From NCBI RefSeq assembly GCF_024339125.1, contig NZ_CP101417.1, forward strand, positions 1,302,001-1,366,000: a stretch of DNA of 64,000 nt. Reading direction: 5' to 3'. Source of the stretch: Xanthomonas hortorum (lineage in GTDB: Bacteria; Pseudomonadota; Gammaproteobacteria; Xanthomonadales; Xanthomonadaceae). Under the pieces are notes generated by a model that was not told the DNA's origin, searched no databases, and saw only the letters and a program-made list of their open reading frames with translations. How positions within the stretch are numbered: the stretch's first letter is position 1; the number at the start of each line of letters is the position of its first letter. Positions 25,714-34,670 of the stretch are shown here, piece by piece. The position numbers were made by a program, and so were the translations under genes.

Positions 25714-26531
25714 TTACAGGCGCACGCTCCCCATCGTCGGCAGTAACTGCTTTCGCTTCATCCACAGGTTCGATAGCGCAAACAAGGTCAGCACCTGCGC
25801 GGTGTTCTTGGCCAGGCCGCGATAGCGGACCTTGGTGTAGCCGAACTGGCGCTTGATCACCCGGAATGGATGCTCCACCTTCGCGCGCACGCTGGCCTTG
25901 AAGTGTTCCCAACGTCTTTCCCGAGCACGCTCGCGTTTGTTGCCGAGGGCTTGCATCGTCGAGGGCCTGGCGGCGATGAAGAATGCAGCCTTGCAGGCCT
26001 GCAGTTCTTCGCGTTTGTCCGCACCGGTGTAGCCGCTATCGCCGAACACGCTGTCTTCTTTGCCATGCAGCAACGTGTGCATCACCGTGACATCGGCGAC
26101 GTTGGCGGCTGTGCAATGGACGTGGTGCACCAACCCGGAAAATTCATCCACGCCGATGTGCGCCTTCATCCCGAAATACCACTGATTGCCCTTCTTGGTC
26201 TGATGCATCTCAGGGTCGCGCGCGTTGTCGGCATTCTTGGTCGAACTGGGCGCCGCGATCAGCGTCGCATCGACGATCGTGCCCGACCGCAGGCTCTGGC
26301 CCTTGCGCGCCAGATGCGCGTTGACCGCTTCCAGCATCCGCGCGGCAAGGCCATGGGTCTCCAGCAGGCGCCGAAAGTTGAGAATCGTGGTCTCGTCCGG
26401 AACGTTGTCCAAGCCACCGAGCTGGGCAAACCGCCGCAAGGTCGGGATCTCGTGCAGTGCTTCTTCCATCGCCGGATCGCTCAGCGCATACCACTGCTGC
26501 AGCAGATGAATCCGCAACATCGTCGCCAGTG
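25714..26531 (-). pseudogene. IS5 transposase, 3' fragment of copy 1
   Basis: C-terminal part of the 326-aa DDE transposase, with the second Asp in FGDSGYTGADKREE and the Glu-containing region KAEHP-like (VEHPFRVIKRQFGY). It is cut from its 5' part (33910-34078) by the IS21-family transposon, so this copy cannot make transposase. Confidence 0.9.
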
Positions 26532-26635
26532 TACGAAAAGCCAACCAACTGGACACTCATCGGCGACGGAACTGGACACCGCCGCCAAATGAATTGGATG
26601 CGAGCGCCAGAAGCGCTGGACAGCGCCGCCAATCT

Positions 26636-27379
26636 TCACTTCCCGGACTTGGCCACCTTCGTCTTTCGCATGGATTCACCCTTGAGCGCTAGTTTGTGGC
26701 TGCTGTGAATCAGTCGATCCATGATGGCATCAGCCAAAGCAGGGTCATGGATAAACGCATGCCAGTCCTGCACTGGCATCTGGCCAGCCACAATCGTGGC
26801 GCCAGAGCCGACACGGTCATCGAGTAATTCCAGTAGATCTGCACGTCCGCGGCTGCTCAGCGGCGTCAGGCCGAAATCATCCAAGATTAGTAGTCCGGTC
26901 CTGGCGAGTTGATTGCGAAGCTTGGCCAGTGAGCCGTCCGCATGCCCGACCTCCATGTCTTCCAACAGGCGGCCTACGCGCCGGTAGCCTACGGTGATCC
27001 CTTGGCGTGCGGCTTGTACGGCCAGGGCACATGCCAACCAGGTCTTTCCAGTACCTGTTTGTCCAGTGACCAAAACGTTTTGGCGGTGCTCAATCCAGCC
27101 ACAGGTCAGCAAATCCGCGATCACCGATCGATCCAACCCGCGCCCAACACGATAGTCAATAGCCTCCGGTTCGGCGTAGACCTTGAGCTTGGCATTGCGA
27201 ATCAGGCGCGTGAAGCGCTTGCTGTCGCGCTGACTCACCTCGGCGTCAACCAGATGGCCAAGGCGCTGATCGAAGCCGAGTGCTCCGTAGCTGGATTGGG
27301 CGAGTTGATGTTCGACGCCAGCCACCATGCCGGTCAATTTGAGCGTTCGTAGCTGATCAATCGTATGTTCCAAAGACAT
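26636..27379 (-). CDS. istB: IS21-family helper ATPase IstB
   Basis: A 247-aa AAA+ ATPase. Walker A is GQTGTGKT near residues 106-113 and Walker B is LLILDDFG near 167-174, with the sensor region VAGQMPVQDWHAFI. IstB binds target DNA and activates the IstA transposase. The gene follows istA by 15 bp on the same strand, the normal IS21 order. Length and motifs are complete, so it should be functional. Confidence 0.95.
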   Translation of the reverse strand: MSLEHTIDQLRTLKLTGMVAGVEHQLAQSSYGALGFDQRLGHLVDAEVSQRDSKRFTRLIRNAKLKVYAEPEAIDYRVGRGLDRSVIADLLTCGWIEHRQNVLVTGQTGTGKTWLACALAVQAARQGITVGYRRVGRLLEDMEVGHADGSLAKLRNQLARTGLLILDDFGLTPLSSRGRADLLELLDDRVGSGATIVAGQMPVQDWHAFIHDPALADAIMDRLIHSSHKLALKGESMRKTKVAKSGK

Positions 27380-27394
27380 AATGTTCTCCCTGAA

Positions 27395-28930
27395 TTATGA
27401 GTAGTAGTTAGCACCGCGCACGTTTTCGTGCGCCTGTGGAGCGTCATCGTTGCTTGCACTGTCATCGCAAGATGCGCTGCGATCCAGATGGCGCACCAGG
27501 ATCGACTTCACCGAGCTGACACTGTTTGCTTGGATGCGCACTGCCCGGTCACAGGCCGCCTGCAGCCTTTCGATCCCGTGTTCACGCGCAAGGCGTCGCA
27601 GCCCTCGACAGGCTTGCAGGGTCAGTGCCGGTCGGCGATGGGTCGCGCTATGTCGTTGCACGAACTTATGCAGGGCGCCTCCTTGCTGACGCGCCCATGT
27701 CATCAGTACGTCCGGCGTGTCTTGTGCGTAAGCGCGATGAGCCGGTGGCTGGTGCTCCGGTGACGTGCTACATCCACCCACTTCGCCGCTGCGCGGATGC
27801 ATGGCCACCCGCTTGTCGCGGTGGAAGACTGCCACGGCCTCCCGGGTGACCTTCAAGTTCACCTTTGCGCCAACCAATGTGTGAGGAACCGAGTAAAAGT
27901 GGCCCTGCCAAGGGACGTGGTAATCCTGTCCCACAGGGACCTTAAGCTTCCACTCTGCGTACTCGTAGGGCATCTGCGGACAGGGACGCAGCGCGGGGCC
28001 GTCCAGTTCCTCGAACAGTTGCTGACGGCTTTTTCCGCCGGACCCACGCATCGGACGAAGGTTCATGCGGTCCACCAGCTCGGCAATGGCGCGATTCAGT
28101 TCCTCCAGCGAGAAGAACACCCGATTGCGCAGCCGCGCCAGGATCCAACGCTGGGCCAGTTGCACCCCAATCTCCACCGGCGCCTTGTCCGTAGGTTTGC
28201 GCGGACGTGCCGGCAGCACCATGGTGTCGTAGTGTGCAGCGAACTCGGCGTAGGTCATGTTCAGCAGTGCCCCGTCCTGCCCGGAAACGGAGGTCACCGC
28301 CGCCTTGAGGTTATCCGGCACCAGATAGGTGGGCACGCCCGCAAAGAACTCCAGCGCCTTTGCATTGCAAGCGATCCAGTCAACCGATTTCTGGCTTGCG
28401 ACGGCATAGACGAAGGTCTTGCGGCTGGCACCCATGACCGCCACGAAGAGCTCCACCGGGGTTGTTGCGCCGGTCATCTGATCAGTGATCGAAGGGCGCA
28501 CTCCGGAGAAGTCCAGAAACAGCTGTTGTCCCGGTACACGCACCTGACGCATGACCAGTCCTCGCTTACGCGCATAGCGGCGGTAGCGGCGTCGGAACTC
28601 GGTCTCTGACATCGCCCCGGCTTCCAAGCCAAGGGCATATTCCTCATGCAATAGCGCGATCGTCATGCCGCGCCGCTGCAGCTCGGCGTGCACATACGAC
28701 CAATCCGGTTCAACGAGCAACTTCTTCGCACTACTTTTGCCCGGATTCAATCGGCGCGCCAGCGCGACTTCGTCCATGCTCTCGATGTCATCCCACGATT
28801 GTGAGAGGGCTCGCAGGCGTTTGCGATAGCGGCCGACCGTGGTCGGCGAGCGATTCAACTTTTGACCAACCTGCCGATCGGTCAGGTCAGTGCGCAGCAG
28901 GCACCGGCACAGGTCTTTCAACGGATTCAT
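27395..28930 (-). CDS. istA: IS21-family transposase IstA
   Basis: A 511-aa transposase. N-terminal HTH (LTDRQVGQKLNRSPTTVGRY), then the DDE integrase core: the first Asp in LFLDFSGV, the second in YLVPDNLKAAV, and the Glu in the KPTDKAPVEIGV region. The C-terminal beta-barrel domain is present (YHVPWQGHFYSVPHTLVGA). With istB downstream it forms a complete transposition module. Upstream of its start, instead of the terminal repeats expected within 100-200 bp, there is passenger DNA. Confidence 0.95.
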   Translation of the reverse strand: MNPLKDLCRCLLRTDLTDRQVGQKLNRSPTTVGRYRKRLRALSQSWDDIESMDEVALARRLNPGKSSAKKLLVEPDWSYVHAELQRRGMTIALLHEEYALGLEAGAMSETEFRRRYRRYARKRGLVMRQVRVPGQQLFLDFSGVRPSITDQMTGATTPVELFVAVMGASRKTFVYAVASQKSVDWIACNAKALEFFAGVPTYLVPDNLKAAVTSVSGQDGALLNMTYAEFAAHYDTMVLPARPRKPTDKAPVEIGVQLAQRWILARLRNRVFFSLEELNRAIAELVDRMNLRPMRGSGGKSRQQLFEELDGPALRPCPQMPYEYAEWKLKVPVGQDYHVPWQGHFYSVPHTLVGAKVNLKVTREAVAVFHRDKRVAMHPRSGEVGGCSTSPEHQPPAHRAYAQDTPDVLMTWARQQGGALHKFVQRHSATHRRPALTLQACRGLRRLAREHGIERLQAACDRAVRIQANSVSSVKSILVRHLDRSASCDDSASNDDAPQAHENVRGANYYS

Positions 28931-29085
28931 GGCACTCCTTGCACCGCCTTCGTTCCAGGCACCAGCATCCGGGCCAGAACAGCGGCAACAGTCCCCCGCG
29001 CCAGCGCGTAAGAGCTGGCAAACAGGGATTGACGAAGGGAGGGCGGATGCCGAGAATGCAGCGAATAGGTTCTAGCTACACCCTC

Positions 29086-29119
29086 AAAGCCCCCAAGCGT
29101 TGACGCGCTTGGGGGCTTT
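29086..29119. terminator. strong bidirectional terminator hairpin
   Basis: AAAGCCCCCAAGCG (29086-29099) pairs perfectly with CGCTTGGGGGCTTT (29106-29119) around a 6-base loop. A-tract and T-tract flank the stem, so it can work on both strands. It lies 73 bp after the stop of the 95-aa minus-strand gene. Confidence 0.85.
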
Positions 29120-29191
29120 TGCATTTCCCACGTGTGGAATGGCGGTGGGAGTCGTCAGGTCATGCTGACCCCCTGTCTTCCATGTTCGCAG

Positions 29192-29479
29192 TCATGGCGT
29201 GTTTCCGTTTGGGTGCGATGCCCGGATGGCTTGGTCGCGCAAGCCTGCCAGCCAGTGCGCAATGTCTTTGGCAAGCGCGTATTTGCCGCGGCGATTAGGG
29301 ATGGGGAACACCGGCACCGGCAGCGAGTCACGGGACAGAGCCTGCCGGAACGCATCCAGCGAGGTGTAGCCCAGTGCTTGGCGCAGATCATCCTGGCCGA
29401 TCACCGGGCCGTAGTGGTGCAACAGATCCTGCTCCAGGACTTTGGCCAACGCGCCGATGTGTTCGTCACGCTCTGTCAT
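29192..29479 (-). CDS. hypothetical protein in IS21 transposon (95 aa)
   Basis: A 95-residue protein with a hydrophobic-charged helical N-terminus (LAKVLEQDLLHHYG), QDDLRQALGYTSLDAFRQAL, and a segment resembling a small winged-helix start (PNRRGKYALAKDIAHWL). This pattern is seen in small transcription-activator-like proteins of mobile elements, so a DNA-binding role is possible. It is divergent from the 345-aa gene, with 94 bp between starts. A terminator follows it. Confidence 0.6.
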   Translation of the reverse strand: MTERDEHIGALAKVLEQDLLHHYGPVIGQDDLRQALGYTSLDAFRQALSRDSLPVPVFPIPNRRGKYALAKDIAHWLAGLRDQAIRASHPNGNTP

Positions 29480-29573
29480 GCCGCTAGCGTAACGATTGCA
29501 CCGATAGTCGCCCAGAAGGAAACTGAGGGCTTCCGCGTTACTCTAAATTGCACCGCAATGAGTCGATAAGCCA

Positions 29574-30611
29574 TTGATACAGATCAAGGACTACAAACTT
29601 GGCCGGGTAAAAGCGGTAGTTCGCTTAGCCGAATCGAACGCAAACCGTTCCGCTGAGAAGGCCTTGAACGTGCTGAAGGTTGGCTTATGGTTCGAGGGGC
29701 TGCGGGCGCGTATGGGCCGTCCGACGGCCTATCGCCTGGGTCAGGTTTTGCAGCCCGGCACCTACCTCAAGGGCGAGCACCATCACAATTTGTGGGCCAA
29801 GTACGCCCTGGGTAAGCACGTCCCCGGCGCCGAAACTCTCCGCACCACAGAAGCAGCCATGGCAGGCTCCAGTGAAATCCTCATGGCAGCAGCTTGGGAC
29901 GCGCTGGACATCTCCCGCCCTGTTGGGGTAAGTGCCGACACGCTGCTAAAGCGGTTGGGACCCGGGATCCAGATGGCGATCTTCGATCAGCAGGCGTTGG
30001 AGCGCGGACGCTATGTGCGGCGTAAAGCAACGCGCCAAGTGACTCGACGCCTGGAGGGACAAGCGGGCCTGGATAGCCTAGCCGCGCTCGTCGTATTGCT
30101 TCGAGAAGCGCATGAAGCAGGAAATCAAGGGCGGGCTTTTGAACTCGGGCGTTCGCTGCACGCCAGCCTGTTCCTGGCCACGATTGAGGGTCCGCTGTGG
30201 GAGATCGCAGAGGAGCTGTTCGCCTACTTCATCTGCTTCATTTTTCCGTTGGCAGAAGACAAGGAGCTTGCGTTTGATCTGCATCCAAGGATCATGCAAA
30301 GGCAGGCTTTCTGCTTCTCCCGCGTCGTACTGCAGCTAGAGGACGCTGGATGGGATGGCTATCTCCCGGGCGGGCATACCCGGCAGCTGCGTCGGTTGCT
30401 GACGATTGATTTTGGTTTCGATCTGTTCTTTGGGCTCGGACCACGCTTTCGGCTGACTCAGCCGGTCGAACAATCCAGCGAGAACGCCAGGCGATGGGTC
30501 GCAGAGCAAGACATTGCATGGGAGTGGGGACTGAGGACGCTTCAAGCCGGCAGGCGCGAGCGCCTGATGCCGGATGAGGTGAGAGATCGAATTGCCGCTT
30601 CGGGCGCCTGA
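29574..30611 (+). CDS. hypothetical protein in IS21 transposon (345 aa)
   Basis: A 345-aa protein of unknown family. The middle is helical (ALVVLLREAHEAGNQGRAFEL) and a short hydrophobic run (LFAYFICFIFPLAEDKEL) may be a membrane-associated helix or a buried core. An N-terminal motif (GRPTAYRLGQVLQPGTYLKG) and GEHHHNLWAKYALGKHVPG look like a conserved signature. The start is TTG at 29574 with a weak ribosome-binding site. It shares a divergent promoter region with the 95-aa gene, and together they are the stable part of the transposon cargo. No function proposed. Confidence 0.65.
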   Translation: MIQIKDYKLGRVKAVVRLAESNANRSAEKALNVLKVGLWFEGLRARMGRPTAYRLGQVLQPGTYLKGEHHHNLWAKYALGKHVPGAETLRTTEAAMAGSSEILMAAAWDALDISRPVGVSADTLLKRLGPGIQMAIFDQQALERGRYVRRKATRQVTRRLEGQAGLDSLAALVVLLREAHEAGNQGRAFELGRSLHASLFLATIEGPLWEIAEELFAYFICFIFPLAEDKELAFDLHPRIMQRQAFCFSRVVLQLEDAGWDGYLPGGHTRQLRRLLTIDFGFDLFFGLGPRFRLTQPVEQSSENARRWVAEQDIAWEWGLRTLQAGRRERLMPDEVRDRIAASGA

Positions 30612-30876
30612 ACTTCCTTCGCTTTGACATGAACCCTCCTCACGGCCTCAATCGGCCTTCTCGTAAGCGCCCGTGGAATCGGATGTTGAACCCCTCTGCT
30701 CCAAGACTTCGCACCGAAGTGTTCGATTACATCGATATGTAATACAAGCCGATCGAGGGTCGGGGGGGGGATTCGTAAAAAAAGCAAAAAGTGATCTAAC
30801 CTGCTGTCAGAAAAGGATTTTTTCAAGAATCCCTGCCAAGCCTCTATAGAGGCTCGAGAATCCCGCGCGTCAATGC
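30612..30876. other. intergenic with a G10 run
   Basis: No gene seen. A run of about ten G residues lies near 30761-30771 (sequence GGGTCGGGGGGG), followed by an A-rich stretch. Such homopolymers vary in length by slippage and are error-prone in sequencing, so the length should be treated with care. Confidence 0.5.
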
Positions 30877-30937
30877 TTCGTCGTCCCAGCTATGACTTCG
30901 GTGAGCCAGCGCGAATCGGAGAGCTTCTCGCCAAACT
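30877..30937 (+). promoter_or_regulatory. PIP box and -10 for the effector fragment
   Basis: TTCGT (30877-30881) and TTCGG (30897-30901) are exactly 15 bases apart and fit the consensus TTCGB-N15-TTCGB. Thirty bases later lies CAAACT (30932-30937), a full match to the -10 element YANNNT. The effector-like start codon is at 30967. Confidence 0.85.
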
Positions 30938-30966
30938 TGCTCCGACAGTCACTGTAGGAGATCAAC

Positions 30967-31233
30967 ATGGGTCTATGCGTTTCAAAGCCGAGCGTGGCGG
31001 GCTCACTTGAGGATTATGCAGCCCACGCCGCAGAGCAGACCACGCCCTCTACGCCGTCATCTCCCGAGGCGCCCATGTCACCTAGCCTGTATGGCTTGGG
31101 GTCACTCGGGGCTCGTAGGGCAAGGCGGGCTGGCGCCGGCCATTTGCCGCACAAAGTTCAGCAGCACGGGGAAAACGTAGCGCTGGCAGCTATCGACATG
31201 GCGCTGTCCACGACGTCCCCCCGCCCTGAGTAG
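30967..31233 (+). pseudogene. XopE2/XopAI-type effector, N-terminal fragment
   Basis: The frame starts MGLCVSKPSVAG, an N-myristoylation signal with a palmitoylatable Cys, then a Ser/Thr/Pro-rich secretion-type leader (QTTPSTPSSPEAPMSP) and LGARRARRAG. This is the leader shared by XopE2 and XopAI, which are targeted to host membranes. About 80 codons are native and the frame is then cut by an IS3-family element whose left end lies near 31207, so the last codons and the stop come from the element. Its PIP box is intact. The catalytic part following in the known effectors is not at hand, and the DNA beyond the IS (32431-33633) may or may not be the rest of it. Confidence 0.75.
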
Positions 31234-31242
31234 CGGCTTGGT

Positions 31243-32088
31243 TTAGAGTCCGGGGGTAATGATATCGGTGTTTGCCAGATGTTGGGCATAAGCAGCCGGG
31301 GTCATGCCGCCGATTGCATTCTTGGGTCGCTCTTCGTTGTACGCGCGTCGCCAGCGTTCGATTTCGGTGCGCGCGTGCAGCAGTGTCGGGAACCAGTGCT
31401 CGTTGAGGCATTCGTCGCGTAGTCGGCCGTTGAACGATTCGACGTAGGCGTTCTGGTTCGGTTTGCCGGGTTGGATCAGCCGCAACTGCACACCACGGGC
31501 ATGTGCCCAGGCGACCATCGCCCTGCCGCAAAACTCCTTGCCGTTGTCAGTGCGGATCACCTTCGGCAAACCGCGACTGTGTGCCAACCGATCCAGCACG
31601 CGCGCAACGCCATGTCCCGAGATCGCGCGCTCCACGTCGATGGCGACCGCTTCGTGGGTTGCATCGTCCACGATCACCAGACACTTGACCACCCGACCGT
31701 CGGCAGTGCGGTCGAACACGAAGTCCATCGACCACACCTGATTGGCCTGCGCTGGCCGCAGCAGCGGCTGACGCTCGCTTATTGGCACCTTTTTGCGTTT
31801 GCGCCGTCGGACCTGTAGCTGCTGCTCGCGGTACAACCGCTCCACCCGTTTGTAGTTCACGATGCGCCCTTCCTGTCGCAGTTTGAGATAGATCATTCCC
31901 ACGCCATAGCGGCGATGGCGATGCGCCAACGCAACGATGCGCTCGCGCAGTTCGCCATTGCGGTCTTCGCGTGGGCAATAGCGCAGCGCACTGGCGCTCA
32001 TGCCGATCGCTGCCAAGGCGCGACGCTCGCTGGCGCCACGCCCGATCCACTCGCGCACCAGCGTACGACGCGCCGGTGCGCTTACCAC
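31243..32088 (-). CDS. IS3-family transposase OrfB
   Basis: A 281-aa integrase core with the DDE residues: the first Asp in [10 protein letters not shown], the second in IRTDNGKEF and the Glu in [11 protein letters not shown]. The N-terminal HTH-like part and [12 protein letters not shown] are typical for OrfB. It overlaps orfA by 7 bases and is normally made by -1 frameshifting at the slippery A AAA AAG (32088-32094 on the complement). Confidence 0.94.
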   Translation of the reverse strand: MVSAPARRTLVREWIGRGASERRALAAIGMSASALRYCPREDRNGELRERIVALAHRHRRYGVGMIYLKLRQEGRIVNYKRVERLYREQQLQVRRRKRKKVPISERQPLLRPAQANQVWSMDFVFDRTADGRVVKCLVIVDDATHEAVAIDVERAISGHGVARVLDRLAHSRGLPKVIRTDNGKEFCGRAMVAWAHARGVQLRLIQPGKPNQNAYVESFNGRLRDECLNEHWFPTLLHARTEIERWRRAYNEERPKNAIGGMTPAAYAQHLANTDIITPGL

Positions 32089-32351
32089 TTTTTTCGCAGC
32101 GCATCCTTGATCAGGTCGTTCTCGAACAATTGCTCGGCCAGCAACTTCTTCAGCCGCGCGTTCTCGGACTCGAGGTCCTTGAGCCGCTTGGCATCAGGCA
32201 CGCTCATCCCGCCGAATTTGCTGCGCCACAGGTAGTACGAGGCCTCGCTGAAGCCATGGCGCCGGCACAGGTCCTTGATCGCCACGCCGCTTTCGGCTTC
32301 GCGCAGAAAGCCGATGACCTGCTCGTCAGTAAAACGTTTCTTCACGTCCAA
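32082..32351 (-). CDS. IS3-family transposase OrfA
   Basis: An 89-aa protein with a helix-turn-helix ([20 protein letters not shown], then [20 protein letters not shown]) and a leucine-zipper-like helix ([18 protein letters not shown]). It binds the element ends. Its last codons, AAA AAG TGG and stop, form the slippery site that yields the OrfAB transposase. Confidence 0.94.
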   Translation of the reverse strand: MDVKKRFTDEQVIGFLREAESGVAIKDLCRRHGFSEASYYLWRSKFGGMSVPDAKRLKDLESENARLKKLLAEQLFENDLIKDALRKKW

Positions 32352-32430
32352 TCTCCTCGGGGTAGGGAATTGGACTCCAAACTGAGGCGCTACTCAAAAT
32401 CGGGGGACGTCGTCCAGACCGTGGGAGAAA

Positions 32431-33633
32431 GTGACCGTGGAACTGAAACATCGCCGCCCCCACCAGGCGCTGGCTCCAGAGGAACGAATCAGTTCTGATG
32501 TGCAGCTGCAAGTGCTTTACACCGAGGAACAAGGCGAACATACGCTCCACATTGAAAGCAGTCGCTTCCATGAGCCGAGACATCAATCCCTCACGGAGTG
32601 GTCCCAGACGTTGTTGAGGGAGGCTGCCTTCGCGGCTCTGGCGCCCGGCATGCAGGGGCTGAACCATAGTATCACCTCGGTATCGCCGCCTATCCGCAGG
32701 TCACTGCCAGGACCTGCTACCGAGTGCAGTCTGTCGCCCGCACAGGTCGCGCTGACGGGCGTGGCACGATGGCCAGATCCGCGCGTCAACCAAGAGTCAA
32801 CCCCAGAGAATCAAGAGTATGGCCGCCGATTTTATGCCACTGCGCGGGAAGGTGGCGAACGTATTGCAAGCGGGCAGATCCAGACCTTCCGGCAGTTGTG
32901 GGATTTCTCAGGCGCAGCACGTCATAGCTGGGCTACACAACAAAATCCGCAGGCAGAGGGCCCCGGTCAAACGAAAGGAAATGCACAGCCATTTGCGGCG
33001 GGCTACCCACGGCAAAAGAACGTCTCCACGCCTCTTACAAAACACTATGCATATCTGCGACCAAGGGTGCGCCAGCTTCCGCTGATCCGGCAAGCGAACG
33101 ACCTTGTTGCAAAAAGTGAGCAGGCGCTGCCCAAAACATTCATGGCGCATGATGTTTTCGAAATGGTAGGTGTACTGAATGGGGCAATGATACCGCTCAC
33201 CCAATTAAAGCTGGCTGTGAATCCTGACGACTTCTACCATTCGCTCGCCCAGCAAGGGCGGAAAGGAAACGGTCTGCAGGTTGAAGGCTCAGCTTTTCCA
33301 TTTGTCATTGAGCACACACCATTCGGAATGGTGCAGCCGATCATGAATCATGTCGAAACCTTGTTTAGCAACTTAATCGCACAACGCCACGATCCCGCCA
33401 GCCTGATGCCGACGCTGGGTAGTCTCCACTGGTGGATGGCGCATGCCATGCCTGACAGTAGAGGAAGCGCTGCGAAGACCGAATTGGCCGTCCGAGCATT
33501 GGCGCATGCGCATGGTATCGAATTACCACCTTTCGCGCATGGAATTGCAGCAGATCTGGAGGCATTCGTCACAGACCGCGAGAGCTTCAGTTCCCGCTAC
33601 GCGGACTTCTTCGAACTGCCGGAGCAGGCGTGA
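32431..33633 (+). CDS. effector-like downstream part, family unresolved
   Basis: An open frame of 400 codons in the transposon cargo, after the IS3 element. The first 100 codons look like non-native or chimeric sequence (RRPHQALAPEER resembles a transposase tail). From about residue 120 the protein is conserved-looking: FRQLWDFSGAARHSWATQQ, then RPRVRQLPLIRQANDLVAKS and near the C-terminus SLHWWMAHAMPDSRGSAAK with HGIELPPFAHGIAADLEAF. I recall W-x-x-A-x-P-x-x-RGSA as a pattern in some secreted toxin and effector domains, but no family can be assigned. It is in the same frame as the N-terminal fragment, though that alone proves nothing. It could be the displaced catalytic half of the effector or a separate effector remnant. 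Confidence 0.55.
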   Translation: MTVELKHRRPHQALAPEERISSDVQLQVLYTEEQGEHTLHIESSRFHEPRHQSLTEWSQTLLREAAFAALAPGMQGLNHSITSVSPPIRRSLPGPATECSLSPAQVALTGVARWPDPRVNQESTPENQEYGRRFYATAREGGERIASGQIQTFRQLWDFSGAARHSWATQQNPQAEGPGQTKGNAQPFAAGYPRQKNVSTPLTKHYAYLRPRVRQLPLIRQANDLVAKSEQALPKTFMAHDVFEMVGVLNGAMIPLTQLKLAVNPDDFYHSLAQQGRKGNGLQVEGSAFPFVIEHTPFGMVQPIMNHVETLFSNLIAQRHDPASLMPTLGSLHWWMAHAMPDSRGSAAKTELAVRALAHAHGIELPPFAHGIAADLEAFVTDRESFSSRYADFFELPEQA

Positions 33634-33815
33634 TCGGCCCGCGCCTGCTCTAGCTCTGCCGGCGTTTAGGCTCCGTGAGAATCCCTCGCTAGCAGTACGT
33701 GGCCGCGCAGTCCTCCCGCAGGCGGCGCTGGGCGCTCTATAAGCGCTGCCTCTGACCAGCAGCAGGCCAGCCGAGTTGCATCCTCCTTGCCTGGCTGCGC
33801 TGACTTTGCAAGTCA
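33634..33815. other. short noncoding stretch of transposon cargo
   Basis: Between the effector-like frame and the right terminal repeats of the IS21 transposon. Nothing coding was recognised. The last 100 bp before 33909 carry the repeated (inverted) CTGGAC motifs of the transposon end. Confidence 0.5.
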
Positions 33816-33909
33816 CAACCGTCCAGCCTAAATGACGTCGCCGTCCAGTTTGGCTGATAGCTTCGTCCAGTTTATTTAGTGTCAGCGTCCACTTGCTTGG
33901 CTGTATGTA

Positions 33910-34078
33910 CCAGTGCGTACGGCTGCCGACCTGGCCGGCCCGATACCGGATAGTGCGGCGCGATCAGACCGAGCAGTTGCTGCCACGGAACCACCTGCTC
34001 CATCTCGGCCAGAAAGATCTCGCGCCGGGTCTGCTTGCGCTTGCCCAGGCCCTCAGCGTCACCGAACGTCAGTTGCAT
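33910..34078 (-). pseudogene. IS5 transposase, 5' fragment of copy 1
   Basis: N-terminal 56 codons of the transposase (MQLTFGDAEGLGKRK, then the start of the KLLGLIAPHYPV region) up to the 6-bp duplication flanking the IS21 transposon. It complements the 3' fragment at 25714-26531. Confidence 0.9.
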
Positions 34079-34145
34079 GGATCACTCCTCAACATCAGGC
34101 GGGTAGTGTCGCGTATCTGTGGTGCGTTGTTCAGAGGTTCCCTAA

Positions 34146-34670
34146 CACTACACGCGAATGGGTCGATAGCAGTGGTGCTAATGATGTGGTTGATTCCTCC
34201 GATGTTCAGGGTCAATTAGCAGGCTTTTCTGCTTTGGCAGAGACCGTTGCAGCAATCCTAACTGGCCGTTCAGCACCAGCTTCTGCGAAGCATTTGTCTG
34301 GTCGCTTGCTGAGAAACTATGCGAAAGACTTCCCTCTTGATGATCCTCTTTTCCGCGAGGGCCATTTTGAAGTCGAGCGCCACAGCGTCAATCGAATCAT
34401 TCAAGGGCTTCAACGAGGCGTTGGCGCATATGTTTGGTGTAGCGTCAGACGCTCAGGAAAGACAACCTCTGCTGAAGCCATCGCAGGCCCTTCCGGGGAG
34501 AGGATGGTCATTTTCCAAAGCATGGACCATCGTCCAAATTCACCGGAACTAAATCTTCTGAGCTCTCGGATCCGATCTGCACTAGAAGCCGGAAATGCAA
34601 TCCAGGAAACATTTTTTACTGAACTCGTCGCAGATTGCGTAGTAGCTACCACTCAAGCAAACGCTCCTAA
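34146..34670 (+). pseudogene. broken P-loop ATPase gene, middle part (residues 356-531)
   Basis: Continues the frame from 25598: the first base completes codon 356 (AAC), giving NTTREWVDSSGANDVV after VVAELT. It carries the Walker A motif, VWCSVRRSGKTTSAE, with the lysine at residue 461 of the rebuilt protein, then a conserved-looking RMVIFQSMDHR. It ends with APK before the second IS5 copy. RRSGKTT loops of this type are found in STAND/AAA ATPases of the MNS clade. Confidence 0.85.

Larger units (their letters stand above)
31207..32416 (-). mobile_element. IS3-family element (IS407-group-like)
   Basis: About 1.21 kb with imperfect inverted ends: the left carries ACGACGTCCCCCCG and TGAGTAGCGGCTTGG (31210-31242), the right the same on the other strand (ACGACGTCCCCCGA and TGAGTAGCGCCTCAG, reversed, at 32380-32413). 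I found no clear target duplication, so the exact outer bases are approximate. It carries overlapping orfA and orfB and breaks the effector gene. Confidence 0.85.
26532..33909. mobile_element. IS21-family transposon with passenger genes (7378 bp)
   Basis: Both ends carry matching terminal repeats. The left starts TACGAAAAGCCAACCAAC and the right, reversed, starts TACATACAGCCAAGCAAG, each followed by repeated CTGGAC motifs (for example 26549, 26570 and the inverted ones near 33818-33895), which is how IS21 ends look. The 6-bp sequence CCAGTG is duplicated at 26526-26531 and 33910-33915. Removing the element and one duplicate restores a full 1159-bp IS5 copy. istB lies 104 bp from the left end, but the other end is about 5 kb beyond istA, so the unit carries passengers: two hypothetical genes and an effector region disrupted by an IS3 element. 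Confidence 0.87.
25599..34141 (-). mobile_element. IS5-family element, copy 1 (split by an IS21 transposon)
   Basis: The left part is 25599-26531 and the right part 33910-34141. Without the nested transposon and its 6-bp duplication the element is 1159 bp, equal to the other four copies. Ends are GGATGGTCTGATCAACG and, inverted, GGAACCTCTGAACAACG. The target duplication is CTAA (25595-25598 and 34142-34145), matching YTAR. It interrupts the ATPase gene after codon 355. It resembles IS1478-type elements of Xanthomonas. The exact name was not verified. Confidence 0.93.

Noticed and set aside
31205-32421. A target duplication for the IS3 element
   Set aside because: No 3-5 bp repeat matched at the outer bases. 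The flanks may have been rearranged.
30967-33633. Calling the effector XopAI
   Set aside because: The leader fits, but the sequence after the IS3 shows no ADP-ribosyltransferase motif.
26532-33909. Tn3-family transposon around the effector (TnXax1-type)
   Set aside because: No Tn3 terminal repeat, tnpA or resolvase was found. The ends are IS21-like.
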